Source: Thermodesulfobacteriota bacterium
Lineage (GTDB): Bacteria > Desulfobacterota > QYQD01
NCBI GenBank assembly: GCA_031082315.1
Contig: JAVHLC010000005.1
Coordinates: forward strand, 1 to 64,000
Direction of reading: 5' to 3'
DNA: 64,000 nt
Shown here one piece after another: positions 32,566 to 42,060 of the stretch. The notes beneath the pieces were generated by a model that saw only the letters and a program-made list of their open reading frames with translations, ran no database searches and had not been told where the DNA came from. Within the stretch, counting starts at the first letter, position 1, and the number at the start of each line of letters is the position of its first letter. The position numbers and the translations under genes were made by a program.

Positions 32566-32703
32566 ATGACCATGCAAAAATCAGAAGGGTCAACATGCCA
32601 GGCCTGTCCCCTAGGGAAAGTGATGGGTCAGAAAGGATGCCCCGGCACAAAATTGAAAATGAAGCTGCTGGCCTGGTTAAAAAAACATGCGCCTAAAAAA
32701 TGA
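32566..32703 (+). CDS. 45-residue Cys-containing peptide, unknown
   Basis: A very small protein with an excellent ribosome-binding site (AAGGAGGAG). It has three cysteines, in CQACPLGKVMGQKGC, followed by a strongly basic, possibly amphipathic helix (KLKMKLLAWLKKHAPKK). It is the first gene after the CRP/FNR-like promoter and 38 bases before the next small Cys-rich gene. No family is recognised. A metal- or redox-linked role is suggested only by the cysteines and neighbours. Confidence 0.6.
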   Translation: MTMQKSEGSTCQACPLGKVMGQKGCPGTKLKMKLLAWLKKHAPKK

Positions 32704-32741
32704 AGCGAAATGGCATTTGAACTATTCAAGGAGGACAAATT

Positions 32742-32984
32742 ATGTCCAGATGCCCCGGCCAGGATACCATGTACTGGAAGCCCGAAGATATCTTCGAGGT
32801 AACTTGTCCCGTGTGCAGCACGCCCGTGGAATTTTTCAAGGACGACAGTTCGCGCAAGTGCCTTGTCTGCGGTCTCAGATTCAGGAATCCCCGTCTCGAC
32901 CCGGGCTGTGCCGGGTGGTGTCCTCACGCCGAGCAATGCCGGACCGGAGACAAGGTGCATTTAGTAGAGGCGGAGAGCCTTTAA
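32742..32984 (+). CDS. 80-residue zinc-ribbon-like Cys-rich protein
   Basis: Short soluble protein with CPVCSTPVEFF and CLVCGLRF, a zinc-ribbon or rubredoxin-like double pair, and a second Cys group CAGWCPHAEQC. AGGAGG precedes the ATG. It is encoded just before an octaheme cytochrome and a flavodiiron protein. Flavodiiron proteins usually take electrons from rubredoxin, so this could be an electron donor, but the first CPVC lacks the full rubredoxin pattern. A structural zinc ribbon is equally possible. Confidence 0.7.
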   Translation: MSRCPGQDTMYWKPEDIFEVTCPVCSTPVEFFKDDSSRKCLVCGLRFRNPRLDPGCAGWCPHAEQCRTGDKVHLVEAESL

Positions 32985-33018
32985 AAAATTTTTTAAGACA
33001 AAATGATGGAGGTGCATT

Positions 33019-34266
33019 ATGGTGTACAGAGTTAGCCTTATGTTATTCGTGGCCCTGCTCTTTTCTCTCAGCGCTTCAGCGCAGGAATGCGCGGACTGCC
33101 ACCGGAAAGTCACGGCCCATATCGTCTCTGATTGGCAGGCCAGCAAGCATAGCGAGAACGGCATCGACTGCCCGGCCTGTCATGGCGGCCAACACAAATC
33201 GACTCAGGATGTGGCAAAGGCCCGAATCCCAACTCCGGAGACCTGCGGTAACTGCCATGAAGACCGCGTTCAGCAGTTCAAAAAAGGGAAACATGCCATG
33301 GCCTGGGCGGCGATGAAGGCCATGCCCACCGCTCACTGGCAGCCCATGGCCCTGACAGAAGGGCTGAAGGGTTGCGGCGGGTGTCACAAGATCGGTTTGA
33401 AGACGGAACAGGAGATAAAGGATTTAGGAAAGGAGGGGGCCGCATTTGGCGTGGCTTCCTGTGACGCGTGCCATACCCGTCACACCTTCTCGGTTCAGGA
33501 GGCAAGACAGCCACAGGCATGCCAGACCTGCCACATGGGCTTTGATCACCCTCAATGGGAGATGTATTCGTCTTCCAAGCATGGGGTCAGGTACTTGTTA
33601 AGACAGAACAAGACACTTCCCGAGACTACTGCGGCGCCGACCTGCCAGACCTGTCATATGCAGGAAGGCAACCATGCGGTCCGAACCGCCTGGGGATTTC
33701 TGGCAGTGAGGCTTCCCTTACCGGAAGATAAACAGTGGGCTGACGACCGGGTTACCATTCTTCAGGCCTTGGGTGTACTTGACCCTATGGGGAAACCAAC
33801 TCCGCGGCTGGATGTGGTGAAGGCGGCAGATGTGGCCAGGCTCACGCCGGAAGATTGGCAGAAAGAGCGCGACAAGATGATCAAAACCTGTAATCAGTGC
33901 CACTCTGCCAATTTTGCCGGGAGGGAGATGGAGAAAGGCGACCGTATGATTAAGGAGGCGGATCATCTCCTGGCCGAGGCCATCCGCACGGTGGCTGCCT
34001 TATACAAGGATGGAATTCTTCCTAAACCGAAAAACTATGCCTATGCCTTCCCGGACTTACTGACCTTCCACGATGCTCCCACGGTCATTGAACAGAAACT
34101 CTTTGTGATGTTTCTAAAACATCGGATGAGGACATTTCAGGGCACATTCCACGCCAATCCTGATTATGCACTCTGGTACGGCTGGAGTGAGATGCAGCGG
34201 GACCTCGCAGAGATCAAGGAGATGGCTGACGAGTTCCGGAAATGTTGCCGGAGCCGTAAGAAATAA
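33019..34266 (+). CDS. Octaheme c-type cytochrome, hydroxylamine oxidoreductase-like
   Basis: Exported multiheme cytochrome of 415 residues. A signal peptide (about 1-21, ending ASAQE) is followed by eight CxxCH heme sites: CADCH, CPACH, CGNCH, CGGCH, CDACH, CQTCH, CQTCH and CNQCH. Size, heme number and the C-terminal NPDYALWYGWSEMQRD stretch fit the hydroxylamine oxidoreductase family. Members in anaerobes often run in reverse, reducing nitrite or hydroxylamine to ammonium or handling NO. Its neighbours (flavodiiron protein, CRP/FNR regulator) support reactive nitrogen handling in the periplasm. The direction of the reaction cannot be read from sequence. Confidence 0.85.
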   Translation: MVYRVSLMLFVALLFSLSASAQECADCHRKVTAHIVSDWQASKHSENGIDCPACHGGQHKSTQDVAKARIPTPETCGNCHEDRVQQFKKGKHAMAWAAMKAMPTAHWQPMALTEGLKGCGGCHKIGLKTEQEIKDLGKEGAAFGVASCDACHTRHTFSVQEARQPQACQTCHMGFDHPQWEMYSSSKHGVRYLLRQNKTLPETTAAPTCQTCHMQEGNHAVRTAWGFLAVRLPLPEDKQWADDRVTILQALGVLDPMGKPTPRLDVVKAADVARLTPEDWQKERDKMIKTCNQCHSANFAGREMEKGDRMIKEADHLLAEAIRTVAALYKDGILPKPKNYAYAFPDLLTFHDAPTVIEQKLFVMFLKHRMRTFQGTFHANPDYALWYGWSEMQRDLAEIKEMADEFRKCCRSRKK

Positions 34267-34287
34267 TGAGATTGTGAGGTGATGGCT

Positions 34288-35475
34288 ATGAAAACATACA
34301 ACGTACCCGAAATCTCTGAAGGAATATATTGGGTGGGGATAAAGGACTGGAACCGCAGAATCTTTGACGCCCTGATTCCACTTCCCCAGGGGACAACGTA
34401 CAACGCTTATCTGGTGCGGGGAAAAGAAAAAACGGCGCTCATCGACACGGTGAATCCCGGATTCGAGAGGGAGCTGGAAGAAAAGATCGCGCAAGTGATA
34501 GGTGAAGCCCCGCTAGATTACATTATAATGAACCATGCCGAACCGGATCATGCCGGCGCCATCCCTGTCATGATGGAGTTATATAAAGGGGCGCAGCTTA
34601 TTACCACAGAAAAGGGCGCAAAAATGGCGCAGATCTACTATAACGTGCCGGCAGAAAGGATAAGGGCGGTTAAAGACGGGGATACGATTGAACTCGGCGG
34701 CAAGACCCTGAAATTTATCGAGGCGCCTTTTTTACACTGGCCGGAGACCATGTTTACATATCTTGCCGAGGATAAGATTCTTTTCTCCTGTGACTTTTTT
34801 GGGGCGCATACCGCCTTTGGGCTGTATGACAACGAAGTTGAAGACATACTGCCATTGGCCAAGAGATATTTCGGGGAGATCATGATGCCCTTCAGAAAGA
34901 TGGGTCAAAAGGCCTTGGAAAAGATACAGGATTTAGAGATCAAGGTCATTGCCCCCAGCCACGGCCCTGTTTATAAAAACCCGGAAAAGATACTGGAGGT
35001 TTACCGTAAATGGACGGCCGGAGAGACGAGGGAAAAGGCGATTGTGGTTTATGTCAGCATGTGGAAATCTACCGAGGCGATGATAAAAACCATGGTGGAG
35101 ACGCTCTTGGCCGAGGGTATTGAGGTGAGCCTGTATAACGTTGTCAATTCGGATATCGGAGATATAGCCGGAGACCTGGTCGATGCGCGCGCCATTGTAC
35201 TCGGCACACCGACCGTACTGGGCGGAATGCATCCGGTGGCTGCGCACGCCGCAAATCTGGCAAAGGCATTGCGGCCGCCGTTGAAATACGGGGTTGTCCT
35301 AAGCTCTTACGGCTGGGGCGGGGGAGCGCGCAGACAGGCCCTGGAAGTATTAGGGCCGACAAAGATAGAGGTAATCGACACCCTTGAGGTAAACGGCCCT
35401 CCGTCAGATGAGGATCATAAAAAGATAGGTGAGATAGGAAGGCAACTCTCCCGTAAAATTAAGGAAAATGGATAG
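34288..35475 (+). CDS. Flavodiiron protein (A-type flavoprotein, NO/O2 reductase)
   Basis: Cytoplasmic enzyme that reduces NO to N2O and/or O2 to water using a diiron site and FMN. The N-terminal metallo-beta-lactamase domain shows NHAEPDHAGA near residue 80 (H-x-E-x-D-H iron ligands), HWPETM near 146, SCDFFGAH near 163 and SHGPVY near 224. The flavodoxin domain begins near 250 (VVYVSMWKSTEAM). It has about 395 residues, a class A protein without a fused rubredoxin. The ATG at 34288 has GAGGTGAT upstream. It follows the octaheme cytochrome by about 20 bases and should be in the same operon. Confidence 0.93.
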   Translation: MKTYNVPEISEGIYWVGIKDWNRRIFDALIPLPQGTTYNAYLVRGKEKTALIDTVNPGFERELEEKIAQVIGEAPLDYIIMNHAEPDHAGAIPVMMELYKGAQLITTEKGAKMAQIYYNVPAERIRAVKDGDTIELGGKTLKFIEAPFLHWPETMFTYLAEDKILFSCDFFGAHTAFGLYDNEVEDILPLAKRYFGEIMMPFRKMGQKALEKIQDLEIKVIAPSHGPVYKNPEKILEVYRKWTAGETREKAIVVYVSMWKSTEAMIKTMVETLLAEGIEVSLYNVVNSDIGDIAGDLVDARAIVLGTPTVLGGMHPVAAHAANLAKALRPPLKYGVVLSSYGWGGGARRQALEVLGPTKIEVIDTLEVNGPPSDEDHKKIGEIGRQLSRKIKENG

Positions 35476-35612
35476 GTGATACAAAGGCCGGATACAAGTT
35501 CAGGTCGCAGCGCTCAACCGGCCACGGACGGCTAAACTGCCCCCCGGTTTACTATCTTAGGAGGCTTATTCTGAGAGACAGTTGCAAGGCAAAGGGCCAA
35601 CTCATAGATGAG

Positions 35613-37109
35613 GTGGCACAACTGGGCAAAAAAGTTGCTGAATGGGAGGCACCGGAGGACAGGACCGGGCGGGCGGAGAGGATATCAGGGACGAATGAGG
35701 AGATATTGGCGGGGATTATTGTCTCGATAACAGACCACATGAGCATGATCGATGAAAACCACAACATTGTATGGGCAAACGAGGTCGCCAGGGAATTGTT
35801 CGGGCCGGATCTGGTCGGCAAGAAGTGTTACAGGGCCTACCATGGGTATGATAATCCCTGTGAACCGTGCGTGGCGCGAAGGTGTTTTGAGGATGGAAAG
35901 GTTCACGACCAGGAAACGGAGGTTATCAGGGCCGATGGGAGGCAGATGGTATTCTGGTGCGTGGCCGGTGTGGCGGCCCGGCACGAAGACGGCCGGCCCA
36001 GGTTAGTGGTGGAAATCTCCCGGAATATTACCGTCCGAAAGCAGGCAGAGAAGGCGCTGCGGGAAAGCGAGGCGCGCTACCGTGCGGTCGTTGAGGATCA
36101 GACTGAATTTATCTGCCGGTTCCTGCCGGATGGGACCCTTACCTTTGTCAATGAGGCTTACTGCCGGTATTTCGGCAAAAGGCGTGAGGAATTAATCGGC
36201 CACGATTTTTTGTTGCTCATTCCCGAAGAGGACCGGGAAGGCGTCAAAAATCAAATTTCGTCTCTATCCCCGAAAAATCCCGTTGCCATGTACGAGCATC
36301 GTGTTATTGTACCGGACGGCATCCATTGGCAGCAGTGGAATGACCGCGCCATATTGGACGAACAGGGGCGCATTGTTGAGTTTCAGTCGGTGGGACGCGA
36401 TATTACCGAACGCATGGAAGCGGAACAGCGGATTCGCGATTACCAGAAGCAGCTCGAGTCGTTAGCCATGGAATTATCGTTGGCCGAGGAGCGGGAGAGG
36501 CGGCGTATTGCCACGGATATACACGATGATATAGGCCAGGCCCTGATCACTGCCAAACTTAAGCTGGAGATGCTGCAACAATCGGTCTCTTCCACCAGAA
36601 CTGCGGCCCGGTTGAACGAAATTACCGCCCTTCTCCATCAGGTGATTGAACGTGTGCGGTCGTTGACATTTGAACTCAGCCCCCCCATCCTTTATTATTC
36701 GGGTTTTGAGGATGCGGTAGAGTGGCTTTGCGAGCGCATGCAACAGGAGCATGGCGTCCGGTTCGAATTTACGGGTGACGGACAGCATATACCGATGAAC
36801 GAGGACGCCCGTATCCTCCTCTTTAAGGTGGTGCGGGAACTGCTGACAAATATCGCCAGACATGCGCAGGCGCAAAAGGCCCGGGTTTCCATCACAAGGG
36901 ACGGCGATAATGTCCAAATCCACGTTCACGACAACGGCATCGGCTTTGATGCCTCCCACGTCAACTCCTATCCGGCCGGAACTCCCGGTTTCGGCCTCTT
37001 CAGCATTCGTGAGCGGCTGAGACATCTGGGGGGACATTTGGAAATCAATTCCACGACCGGTAAGGGAACACGGGTTACCGTAATAGTCCCGGCAACATGC
37101 CGGAAGTGA
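35613..37109 (+). CDS. Soluble PAS-PAS histidine kinase (HisKA_3/NarX type)
   Basis: Cytoplasmic sensor kinase with no membrane segments. PAS 1 (about residues 28-140) carries a Cys-rich loop CEPCVARRC, often seen in redox- or metal-sensing PAS domains. PAS 2 spans about 150-270. The HisKA_3 phospho-acceptor is in [18 protein letters not shown] near 295, and the ATPase motifs are [15 protein letters not shown] and [16 protein letters not shown]. The GTG at 35613 is the first standard start codon. However, the frame is open upstream and AGGAGG at 35559-35564 points to a CTG at 35571, so the protein may be 14 residues longer. The response regulator gene follows 17 bases later. Confidence 0.88.
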   Translation: MAQLGKKVAEWEAPEDRTGRAERISGTNEEILAGIIVSITDHMSMIDENHNIVWANEVARELFGPDLVGKKCYRAYHGYDNPCEPCVARRCFEDGKVHDQETEVIRADGRQMVFWCVAGVAARHEDGRPRLVVEISRNITVRKQAEKALRESEARYRAVVEDQTEFICRFLPDGTLTFVNEAYCRYFGKRREELIGHDFLLLIPEEDREGVKNQISSLSPKNPVAMYEHRVIVPDGIHWQQWNDRAILDEQGRIVEFQSVGRDITERMEAEQRIRDYQKQLESLAMELSLAEERERRRIATDIHDDIGQALITAKLKLEMLQQSVSSTRTAARLNEITALLHQVIERVRSLTFELSPPILYYSGFEDAVEWLCERMQQEHGVRFEFTGDGQHIPMNEDARILLFKVVRELLTNIARHAQAQKARVSITRDGDNVQIHVHDNGIGFDASHVNSYPAGTPGFGLFSIRERLRHLGGHLEINSTTGKGTRVTVIVPATCRK

Positions 37110-37126
37110 GCTGAAAGGCAAATAGA

Positions 37127-37774
37127 TTGAGTATAAAGATTCTCCTGGTTGATGACCATACTATCGTACGCGAAGGTATTCGCGCCTTACTTGAGAAACA
37201 GCCCGATATGGAGGTGCTCGGCGAGGCGGAAGACGGGAGGATAGCCGTGCGTCTGGCCCGGGAACTGCGGCCGGACGTGATCCTTATGGATGTAGCCATG
37301 CCTGGTCTGAACGGCATAGAGGCCACCCGTCAGGTCACCGGCGAGGTTGCCGGCGTCAAGGTACTGGCCTTGTCGATATATTCGGACCGGCGGTTCGTGC
37401 TCGATATCCTCAAGGCAGGGGCTTCGGGTTATCTATTAAAAGACTGTGCCTTCGCCGAATTGGTCCGCGCCGTTAGATGCGTGACAGACAACCAGACCTA
37501 CCTGTCCCCTACCATAGCCCATATCGTGGTCAAGGACTATCTGCATAAGATGGCTGAAGTGCAATCTTCGATTTTTTCCGCTCTGACCAACCGGGAGCGC
37601 GAGGTGGCACAGCTTATGGCAGAGGGTAAATCTACAAAGCAAATCGCCACCGCCCTGCACGTGAGCACAAAGACGGTCGAGACCCATCGCCAGCAGATCA
37701 TGAAAAAGTTAAAAATCCACAGCATAGCCGAACTGGTCAGGCTTGCCATCCGCGAAGGCCTGATTCTTATCTAA
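37127..37774 (+). CDS. NarL/FixJ-type response regulator
   Basis: Output partner of the preceding histidine kinase. The receiver domain (1-120) has the acidic pair LLVDDH and the phospho-acceptor Asp in [11 protein letters not shown] near residue 54, with Lys in YLLKDCA near 104. The LuxR-type DNA-binding domain (about 145-210) reads [22 protein letters not shown] ... [16 protein letters not shown]. It has 215 residues and starts with TTG. Target genes are not visible; the redox operon immediately upstream is the simplest candidate. Confidence 0.92.
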   Translation: MSIKILLVDDHTIVREGIRALLEKQPDMEVLGEAEDGRIAVRLARELRPDVILMDVAMPGLNGIEATRQVTGEVAGVKVLALSIYSDRRFVLDILKAGASGYLLKDCAFAELVRAVRCVTDNQTYLSPTIAHIVVKDYLHKMAEVQSSIFSALTNREREVAQLMAEGKSTKQIATALHVSTKTVETHRQQIMKKLKIHSIAELVRLAIREGLILI

Positions 37775-37824
37775 ACCGGGACCGTCATTTATACCTTATC
37801 CACCTCCTAACCTTGACTTGACGG

Positions 37825-37996
37825 CTTCATAAAAAGTCAATTTCTCACGCCAAGGCGCGAAGACCGCGAAGGAAAAATGAAAATCTGGAAATCAAGAAAT
37901 CAGTAATAAAAGATTTTTTCATGAGTTCATGAGTTCCAGATTTTATTCTTTTTGCGGCCTTAGCGGCTTTGCGTGATATTTTGGTCTTTTTATGAG
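37825..37996. repeat. MITE-like inverted repeat element
   Basis: Imperfect inverted arms of about 50 bp (CTTCATAAAAAGTC ... CACGCCAAGGCGCGAAG on the left; GCGGCTTTGCGTGATATT ... CTTTTTATGAG on the right) fill the 363-bp gap between the response regulator and the chemoreceptor gene. The centre is AT-rich. A half copy resembling the CGCAG-type arms lies near 5055-5088. No gene is seen in this gap. Confidence 0.65.
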
Positions 37997-38137
37997 TTAG
38001 CCAACCCTAAATTCAGATATATCGAAGCCGGAATTCAGTAACTTCCCCTATTATGTTATAAGTTCATGCAGCCGTAACTAAGACGAAAGAAGGAATACAG
38101 GCGGTAGGCCTGACCAACAAAATAAGGAGGAAAGGAA

Positions 38138-38797
38138 ATGCCTATTAAGAGTAAGAAAGAGGTTAAAAAGGTTGGAACCAATGATGCACTGTTAAGGGAG
38201 CTTAACGAGGCCAAGGCCAGGGCCAGGCAATGCGAAAATATCGTAGCCTCGATAGCCGCACCCATGTTCGTAACCGATAAGGACCTGGTCATTACCTCCA
38301 TAAATGATGCGGCCCTCAAGGCCATGGGCTATGCACGGGATGAGGTGGTGGGGAAGATGACCTGCGCCCAGATAGCCAGGACGCCCCTTTGCGGCACCAA
38401 CCAGTGTACCATAAAGAACTGCATGCGCACCGGTGAGGTAATCAACGGTGAGACGGTGGCCGAGACCAGGGATGGCCGGAAGGTGCCCATCCAGGCGGCC
38501 TGCTCCGCCCTCTTTGACGAACAGGGCAATCCCTATGGCGGCATGGAGGTTATTATAGATCGGTCTGAGGCGGTCCGCGCCAAGTGGGAGACGGATAACA
38601 TCCTTAAATCCGTCGCCGCACCGATGTTTGTAACCGATAAGGACCTGGTCGTCACCTCCATAAATGATGCGGCCCTCAAGGCCATGGGCTATGCACGGGA
38701 TGAGGTGGTGGGGAAGATGACCTGCGCCCAGTTAGCCAGGACGCCCCTTCTGCGGCACCAACCAGTGTACCATAAAGAACTGCATGCGCACCGGTGA
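38138..38797 (+). pseudogene. Methyl-accepting chemotaxis protein, N-terminal part, frameshifted
   Basis: First part of a soluble chemoreceptor broken by a one-base insertion. A lysine-rich start (PIKSKKEVKK) is followed by a PAS domain (about 30-140; APMFVTDKDLVITSINDAALKAMGY) with a Cys loop [12 protein letters not shown], and then most of a second, nearly identical PAS copy 360 bp later. In the first copy the DNA reads CCCCTTTGCGGC, in the second CCCCTTCTGCGGC. The extra base at about 38750 shifts the frame and gives a false tail (RHQPVYHKE) ending at 38797. The rest continues in the next frame. It could be a sequencing error, a real mutation or phase variation. Confidence 0.85.
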
Positions 38798-40037
38798 GGT
38801 AATCAACGGTGAGACGGTGGCCGAGACCAGGGACGGCAGAAAGGTGCCCATCCAGGCGGCCTGCTCGGCCCTCTTTGACGAACAGGGCAAGCCTTACGGC
38901 GGCATAGAGGTAATCATCGACATAACAGAGGTCAAACGCCTGCAGAAAGAGGCCGATGAGCAGCGGGAATACCTGGCAAGACAGGTGGCCATGCTCGTGG
39001 AAAACATGGATAAGTTCAGTAACGGAGATCTTACCATCGAACCGAAAGCCGAACGGGATGATGAGGTGGGTCGGCTCGTTGACAGTCTTAACAGGACCAT
39101 TGTGGGGTTGAGAGATATCGTCGGCCAGATAAAGGATGCGGCCGATAATGTGGCCTCCGGCAGTCAGCAGACGAGCAGCGGGGCGGAACAACTCTCGCAG
39201 GGGGCGAACGAGCAGGCGGCTTCCATTGAGGAGGTCTCCAGCTCCATGGAGGAGATGAACAGCACGGTGACGCAAAACGCAGACAACGCCAAACAAACGA
39301 CTTCTATTGCCGAGAAGGCCGCCGGCAATGCCCAGGAAAGCGGCAATGCCGTGGCGGAAGCGGTCGGAGCCATGAAGCAGATTGCGCAAAAAATATCCAT
39401 CATTGAAGAAATCGCCCGCCAGACAAATCTCCTGGCTTTAAATGCGGCTATCGAGGCGGCCCGGGCCGGGGAACACGGACGGGGCTTTGCCGTGGTGGCG
39501 GCCGAGGTGCGCAAGCTGGCCGAGCGCAGCCAGACCGCGGCCCAGGAGATCGCCAACCTGTCCGGCAGCAGCGTTCAGGTGGCCGAACGCGCCGGCACTC
39601 TGGTGGCCGAGCTGGTTCCCAATATACAGAAGACCGCCGAGCTGGTTCAGGAGATAAACGCCTCCAGCACTGAACAGGCCAGCGGCGTTGAACAGGTGAC
39701 CCAGGCTATCCAGCAACTGGATAAGGTGGTGCAGCAGAATGCCAGCGCGGCGGAAGAGATGTCGTCCACCGCTGAAGAACTCTCCGCCCAGGCCGAGAAC
39801 CTCCTGGAAACTATCGGATTTTTCAAACTGGACGGGCATGGTGAACGCACTGTGAAAAAACCGGCCGCCGGGCATATTTCTCAGACTCGCGGCCCGGAAA
39901 GGAAAAAAACGGCGCCGGCAACAAAATCCGCCTTACATAAGACGGATATCAGACCGGCCATAGCGCATAAATCGACCGGGATAGACCTGAAAATGAAAGA
40001 CAAGGATATATCCGATCAGGAATTTGAAAGATTTTAG
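38784..40037 (+). pseudogene. Methyl-accepting chemotaxis protein, C-terminal signalling part
   Basis: Continuation of the chemoreceptor in the shifted frame. It begins within PAS copy 2 ([24 protein letters not shown] in the frame, coding from 38784). A HAMP-like linker follows (about residues 60-110, [10 protein letters not shown]), then the full MCP signalling coiled coil with the highly conserved tip [22 protein letters not shown] near 210-230. No transmembrane segment occurs in either part, so the receptor is cytoplasmic. Whether this fragment is translated alone from the ATG at 38784 is doubtful, because no good ribosome-binding site is seen. CheW follows and overlaps the coding end region. 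Confidence 0.85.
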
Positions 40038-40056
40038 CCCAAAAGGAGACTTAGTC

Positions 40057-40578
40057 ATGGCTGATATTAAACAGTACCTTACATTTGTCTTAGGCGGAGA
40101 AAACTTTGCGCTCGAGACCTCAAGGGTGAAAGAGGTCCTTGAATATACCACCATTACCAGGATTCCGCGCATGCCGGACTTCCTCTGCGGCGTGATAAAC
40201 TTGAGGGGCAACGTGGTTCCGGTCATGGATATGCGTTTAAAGCTGGGGATGCCGTCGGCCGGGCGGACGGTTGATACCTGCATCGTGATCGTTGAGGTGG
40301 ATTTTGATGATGAATCGGCCACCATAGGGTGCCTGGTGGACTCGGTCAAGGAAGTCCTGGAGATAGCGGCCAATGAAATCGAACCCCCGCCCAAGATGGG
40401 GATGCGCCTTGGAACGGATTTTATCCAGGGCATGGCCAGACAGGGCGAGAGTTTTATTATCATCCTGGACATCAACAGGATAATCGCGGCTGAAGATATA
40501 ATGCTGCTTCAGGGCGCGGCCGGTAAAGGAGCCGATTCGCCGATGAGGAATCCCGCCGAGGAGTGTGTTGATATATAA
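40057..40578 (+). CDS. cheW: CheW chemotaxis coupling protein
   Basis: Adaptor that links chemoreceptors to the CheA kinase. It has 173 residues with the CheW fold: YLTFVLGGENFALETSRVKEVLEY at the start, PDFLCGVINLRGNVVPVMDMRLKLG near 40-65 and VDSVKEVLEIA near 95. The ATG at 40057 is chosen because AAAGGAG lies 8-10 bases upstream; an upstream in-frame codon at 40024 would overlap the receptor gene. Paired with the receptor just before it. No cheA, cheY or cheR is in the window. Confidence 0.93.
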   Translation: MADIKQYLTFVLGGENFALETSRVKEVLEYTTITRIPRMPDFLCGVINLRGNVVPVMDMRLKLGMPSAGRTVDTCIVIVEVDFDDESATIGCLVDSVKEVLEIAANEIEPPPKMGMRLGTDFIQGMARQGESFIIILDINRIIAAEDIMLLQGAAGKGADSPMRNPAEECVDI

Positions 40579-40588
40579 ACGAAAATTT

Positions 40589-40655
40589 GGGTAGAGTAGG
40601 GAATTAGAGATAGAACAACACCACTATGCCGGTTCCCTGCTCTACCCTTATTTTA
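40589..40655 (+). terminator. Rho-independent-type terminator after cheW
   Basis: A 15-bp stem, GGGTAGAGTAGGGAA at 40589-40603 pairing with TTCCCTGCTCTACCC at 40633-40647 with one G-T pair, has a 29-base loop and is followed by TTATTTTATT. It sits 11 bases after the cheW stop. The long loop makes it less typical, but stem length and the U-rich tail support termination. Confidence 0.7.
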
Positions 40656-40743
40656 TTACTTTTCTTTGGGGGATTTGTATGGCATAAGTATATCATAAAT
40701 ATCAAGATACGCATGTGAGACAAGACAATAAAAAGGCGCTGAT

Positions 40744-41187
40744 ATGCAGGAATCAAGACCGGATCTGAAAGAGAAGATTAGACGAATACTTGTTCATGCG
40801 GACATTGCCTTTCACGTGCTGGCGGGTCTTTTACTGCTTATCGCCTGCGGATTCATCATGTATTATGGGATTATTAATCTTATGCAGCCATCCCGCGTGG
40901 CCATAATCAGCCTGGTGAATGATGTGCTTCTGGCTCTGATTATCCTTGAGCTTTTCTGGACCATTATCCGTTTCCTTAAGAAACAAAGATTTACACTCGG
41001 ACCTTTTCTTTCTATCGGGATAATAGCCTCGGTTCGGCGGATACTGCTGGTCGAGATCGAGATATCACATGTGGAGCACGTTCAGATGGAACGGCTCTGG
41101 GAGATCGGGCTTAGCGCCCTGGTAATTTTACTCCTGGTCTTTGCCTATTATCTGGCTGCGAAGGTAGAAAAGATGGGGGTAGAGTGA
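40744..41187 (+). CDS. PsiE-like membrane protein
   Basis: A 147-residue membrane protein with four hydrophobic segments (about 20-45, 55-77, 85-100 and 120-143). The stretch AIISLVNDVLLALIILELFWTIIRFL followed by PFLSIGIIASVRRIL fits the phosphate-starvation-inducible PsiE family (PF06146). Function is unknown. It stands alone between the chemotaxis genes and the convergent menaquinone genes; its stop is 25 bases from the convergent prenyltransferase stop. Confidence 0.75.
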   Translation: MQESRPDLKEKIRRILVHADIAFHVLAGLLLLIACGFIMYYGIINLMQPSRVAIISLVNDVLLALIILELFWTIIRFLKKQRFTLGPFLSIGIIASVRRILLVEIEISHVEHVQMERLWEIGLSALVILLLVFAYYLAAKVEKMGVE

Positions 41188-41211
41188 AGGTAACTTCTCT
41201 TCACAATAGCA

Positions 41212-42060
41212 TCAGGAAAGGGCGGCCCAGGTAGCCAGAAACAGGGTGATGCTGATTATGCCGTTCATGGTAAAGAAAGAGAGGTTGATTTTTGAAAGGT
41301 CTTTGGGCGTAACAAATATATGTTGCAGCGCCATAGCCATCGCCGTCAGGGCGATGCCCGCATAATAGACCCACCCCAATCCGGTCATAATGCCGGTATA
41401 GAGAAAGAACAGAAAGGCCAGGATATGGAACCCTACGGCAAAAGCAAGCGCCCTTTCTTTGCCGAATTTGCAGGGTATCGAGTGCAGTCCTTCGCGGCTA
41501 TCAAATTCGAAATCCATACAGGCATAAATGGTGTCAAAACCTGCCACCCAAAATATGACCCCGGCGCTCAGGATAAGAGGCGCGGCTTCGAGCGCCCCTT
41601 TAACGGCTATCCATCCGGCGGTGGGGGCAATGCCCAGGGCCAGACCCAGAAATATATGCGACAACCAGGTAAATCGTTTGGTGTAAGAGTAAGAGATGAC
41701 TATGGCCAGGGCCAGGGGGGATAGCATAAATGTCAGCCGGTTTAGCTTATAGGCCGCAAAGAAGAAGAGCAAAGAGGCCAGGATCACAAAGAGCCATGCC
41801 TCGCTTATCTTTATCGCGCCTTGGGGCAGGGCCCGGCCTGCGGTGCGGGGATTCTTGCGGTCATAGGGGAGATCAATTATCCGGTTAAAGCCCATAGCCG
41901 CCGTACGCGCCCCGGCCATGGCCAACAGGATCCAGAGACATTTTGCCGACTCCGGCACGCCGCCCGCCGCCAGAAAGGCCCCCATGAAGGCAAAGGGCAG
42001 GGCAAAGATGGTGTGCTCGAATTTAATCATCTCCAGGAAGGTATGGGTCTTTCGTATCAT
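41212..42060 (-). CDS. mqnP: UbiA-family prenyltransferase, probably MqnP of the futalosine pathway
   Basis: Integral membrane enzyme that attaches the polyprenyl tail to the aromatic ring precursor of menaquinone. The two Asp-rich motifs are NRIIDLPYDRKNPRTAGRALP near residue 58 and DTIYACMDFEFDSREGLHSIP near 175, with eight or nine hydrophobic helices. It has 282 residues from the ATG at 42060, which overlaps the ubiX stop in an ATGA arrangement; this was preferred over the ATG at 42075. Context with ubiX, ubiD and mqn genes favours MqnP over a ubiquinone UbiA. Confidence 0.85.
   Translation of the reverse strand: MIRKTHTFLEMIKFEHTIFALPFAFMGAFLAAGGVPESAKCLWILLAMAGARTAAMGFNRIIDLPYDRKNPRTAGRALPQGAIKISEAWLFVILASLLFFFAAYKLNRLTFMLSPLALAIVISYSYTKRFTWLSHIFLGLALGIAPTAGWIAVKGALEAAPLILSAGVIFWVAGFDTIYACMDFEFDSREGLHSIPCKFGKERALAFAVGFHILAFLFFLYTGIMTGLGWVYYAGIALTAMAMALQHIFVTPKDLSKINLSFFTMNGIISITLFLATWAALS

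Noticed and set aside
32742-32984. Rubredoxin as a firm call for the 80-residue Cys-rich protein
   Set aside because: The two Cys pairs are there, but the usual CPxCG/CPxCG pattern with Y and W neighbours is missing, so only a zinc-ribbon-like label is given.
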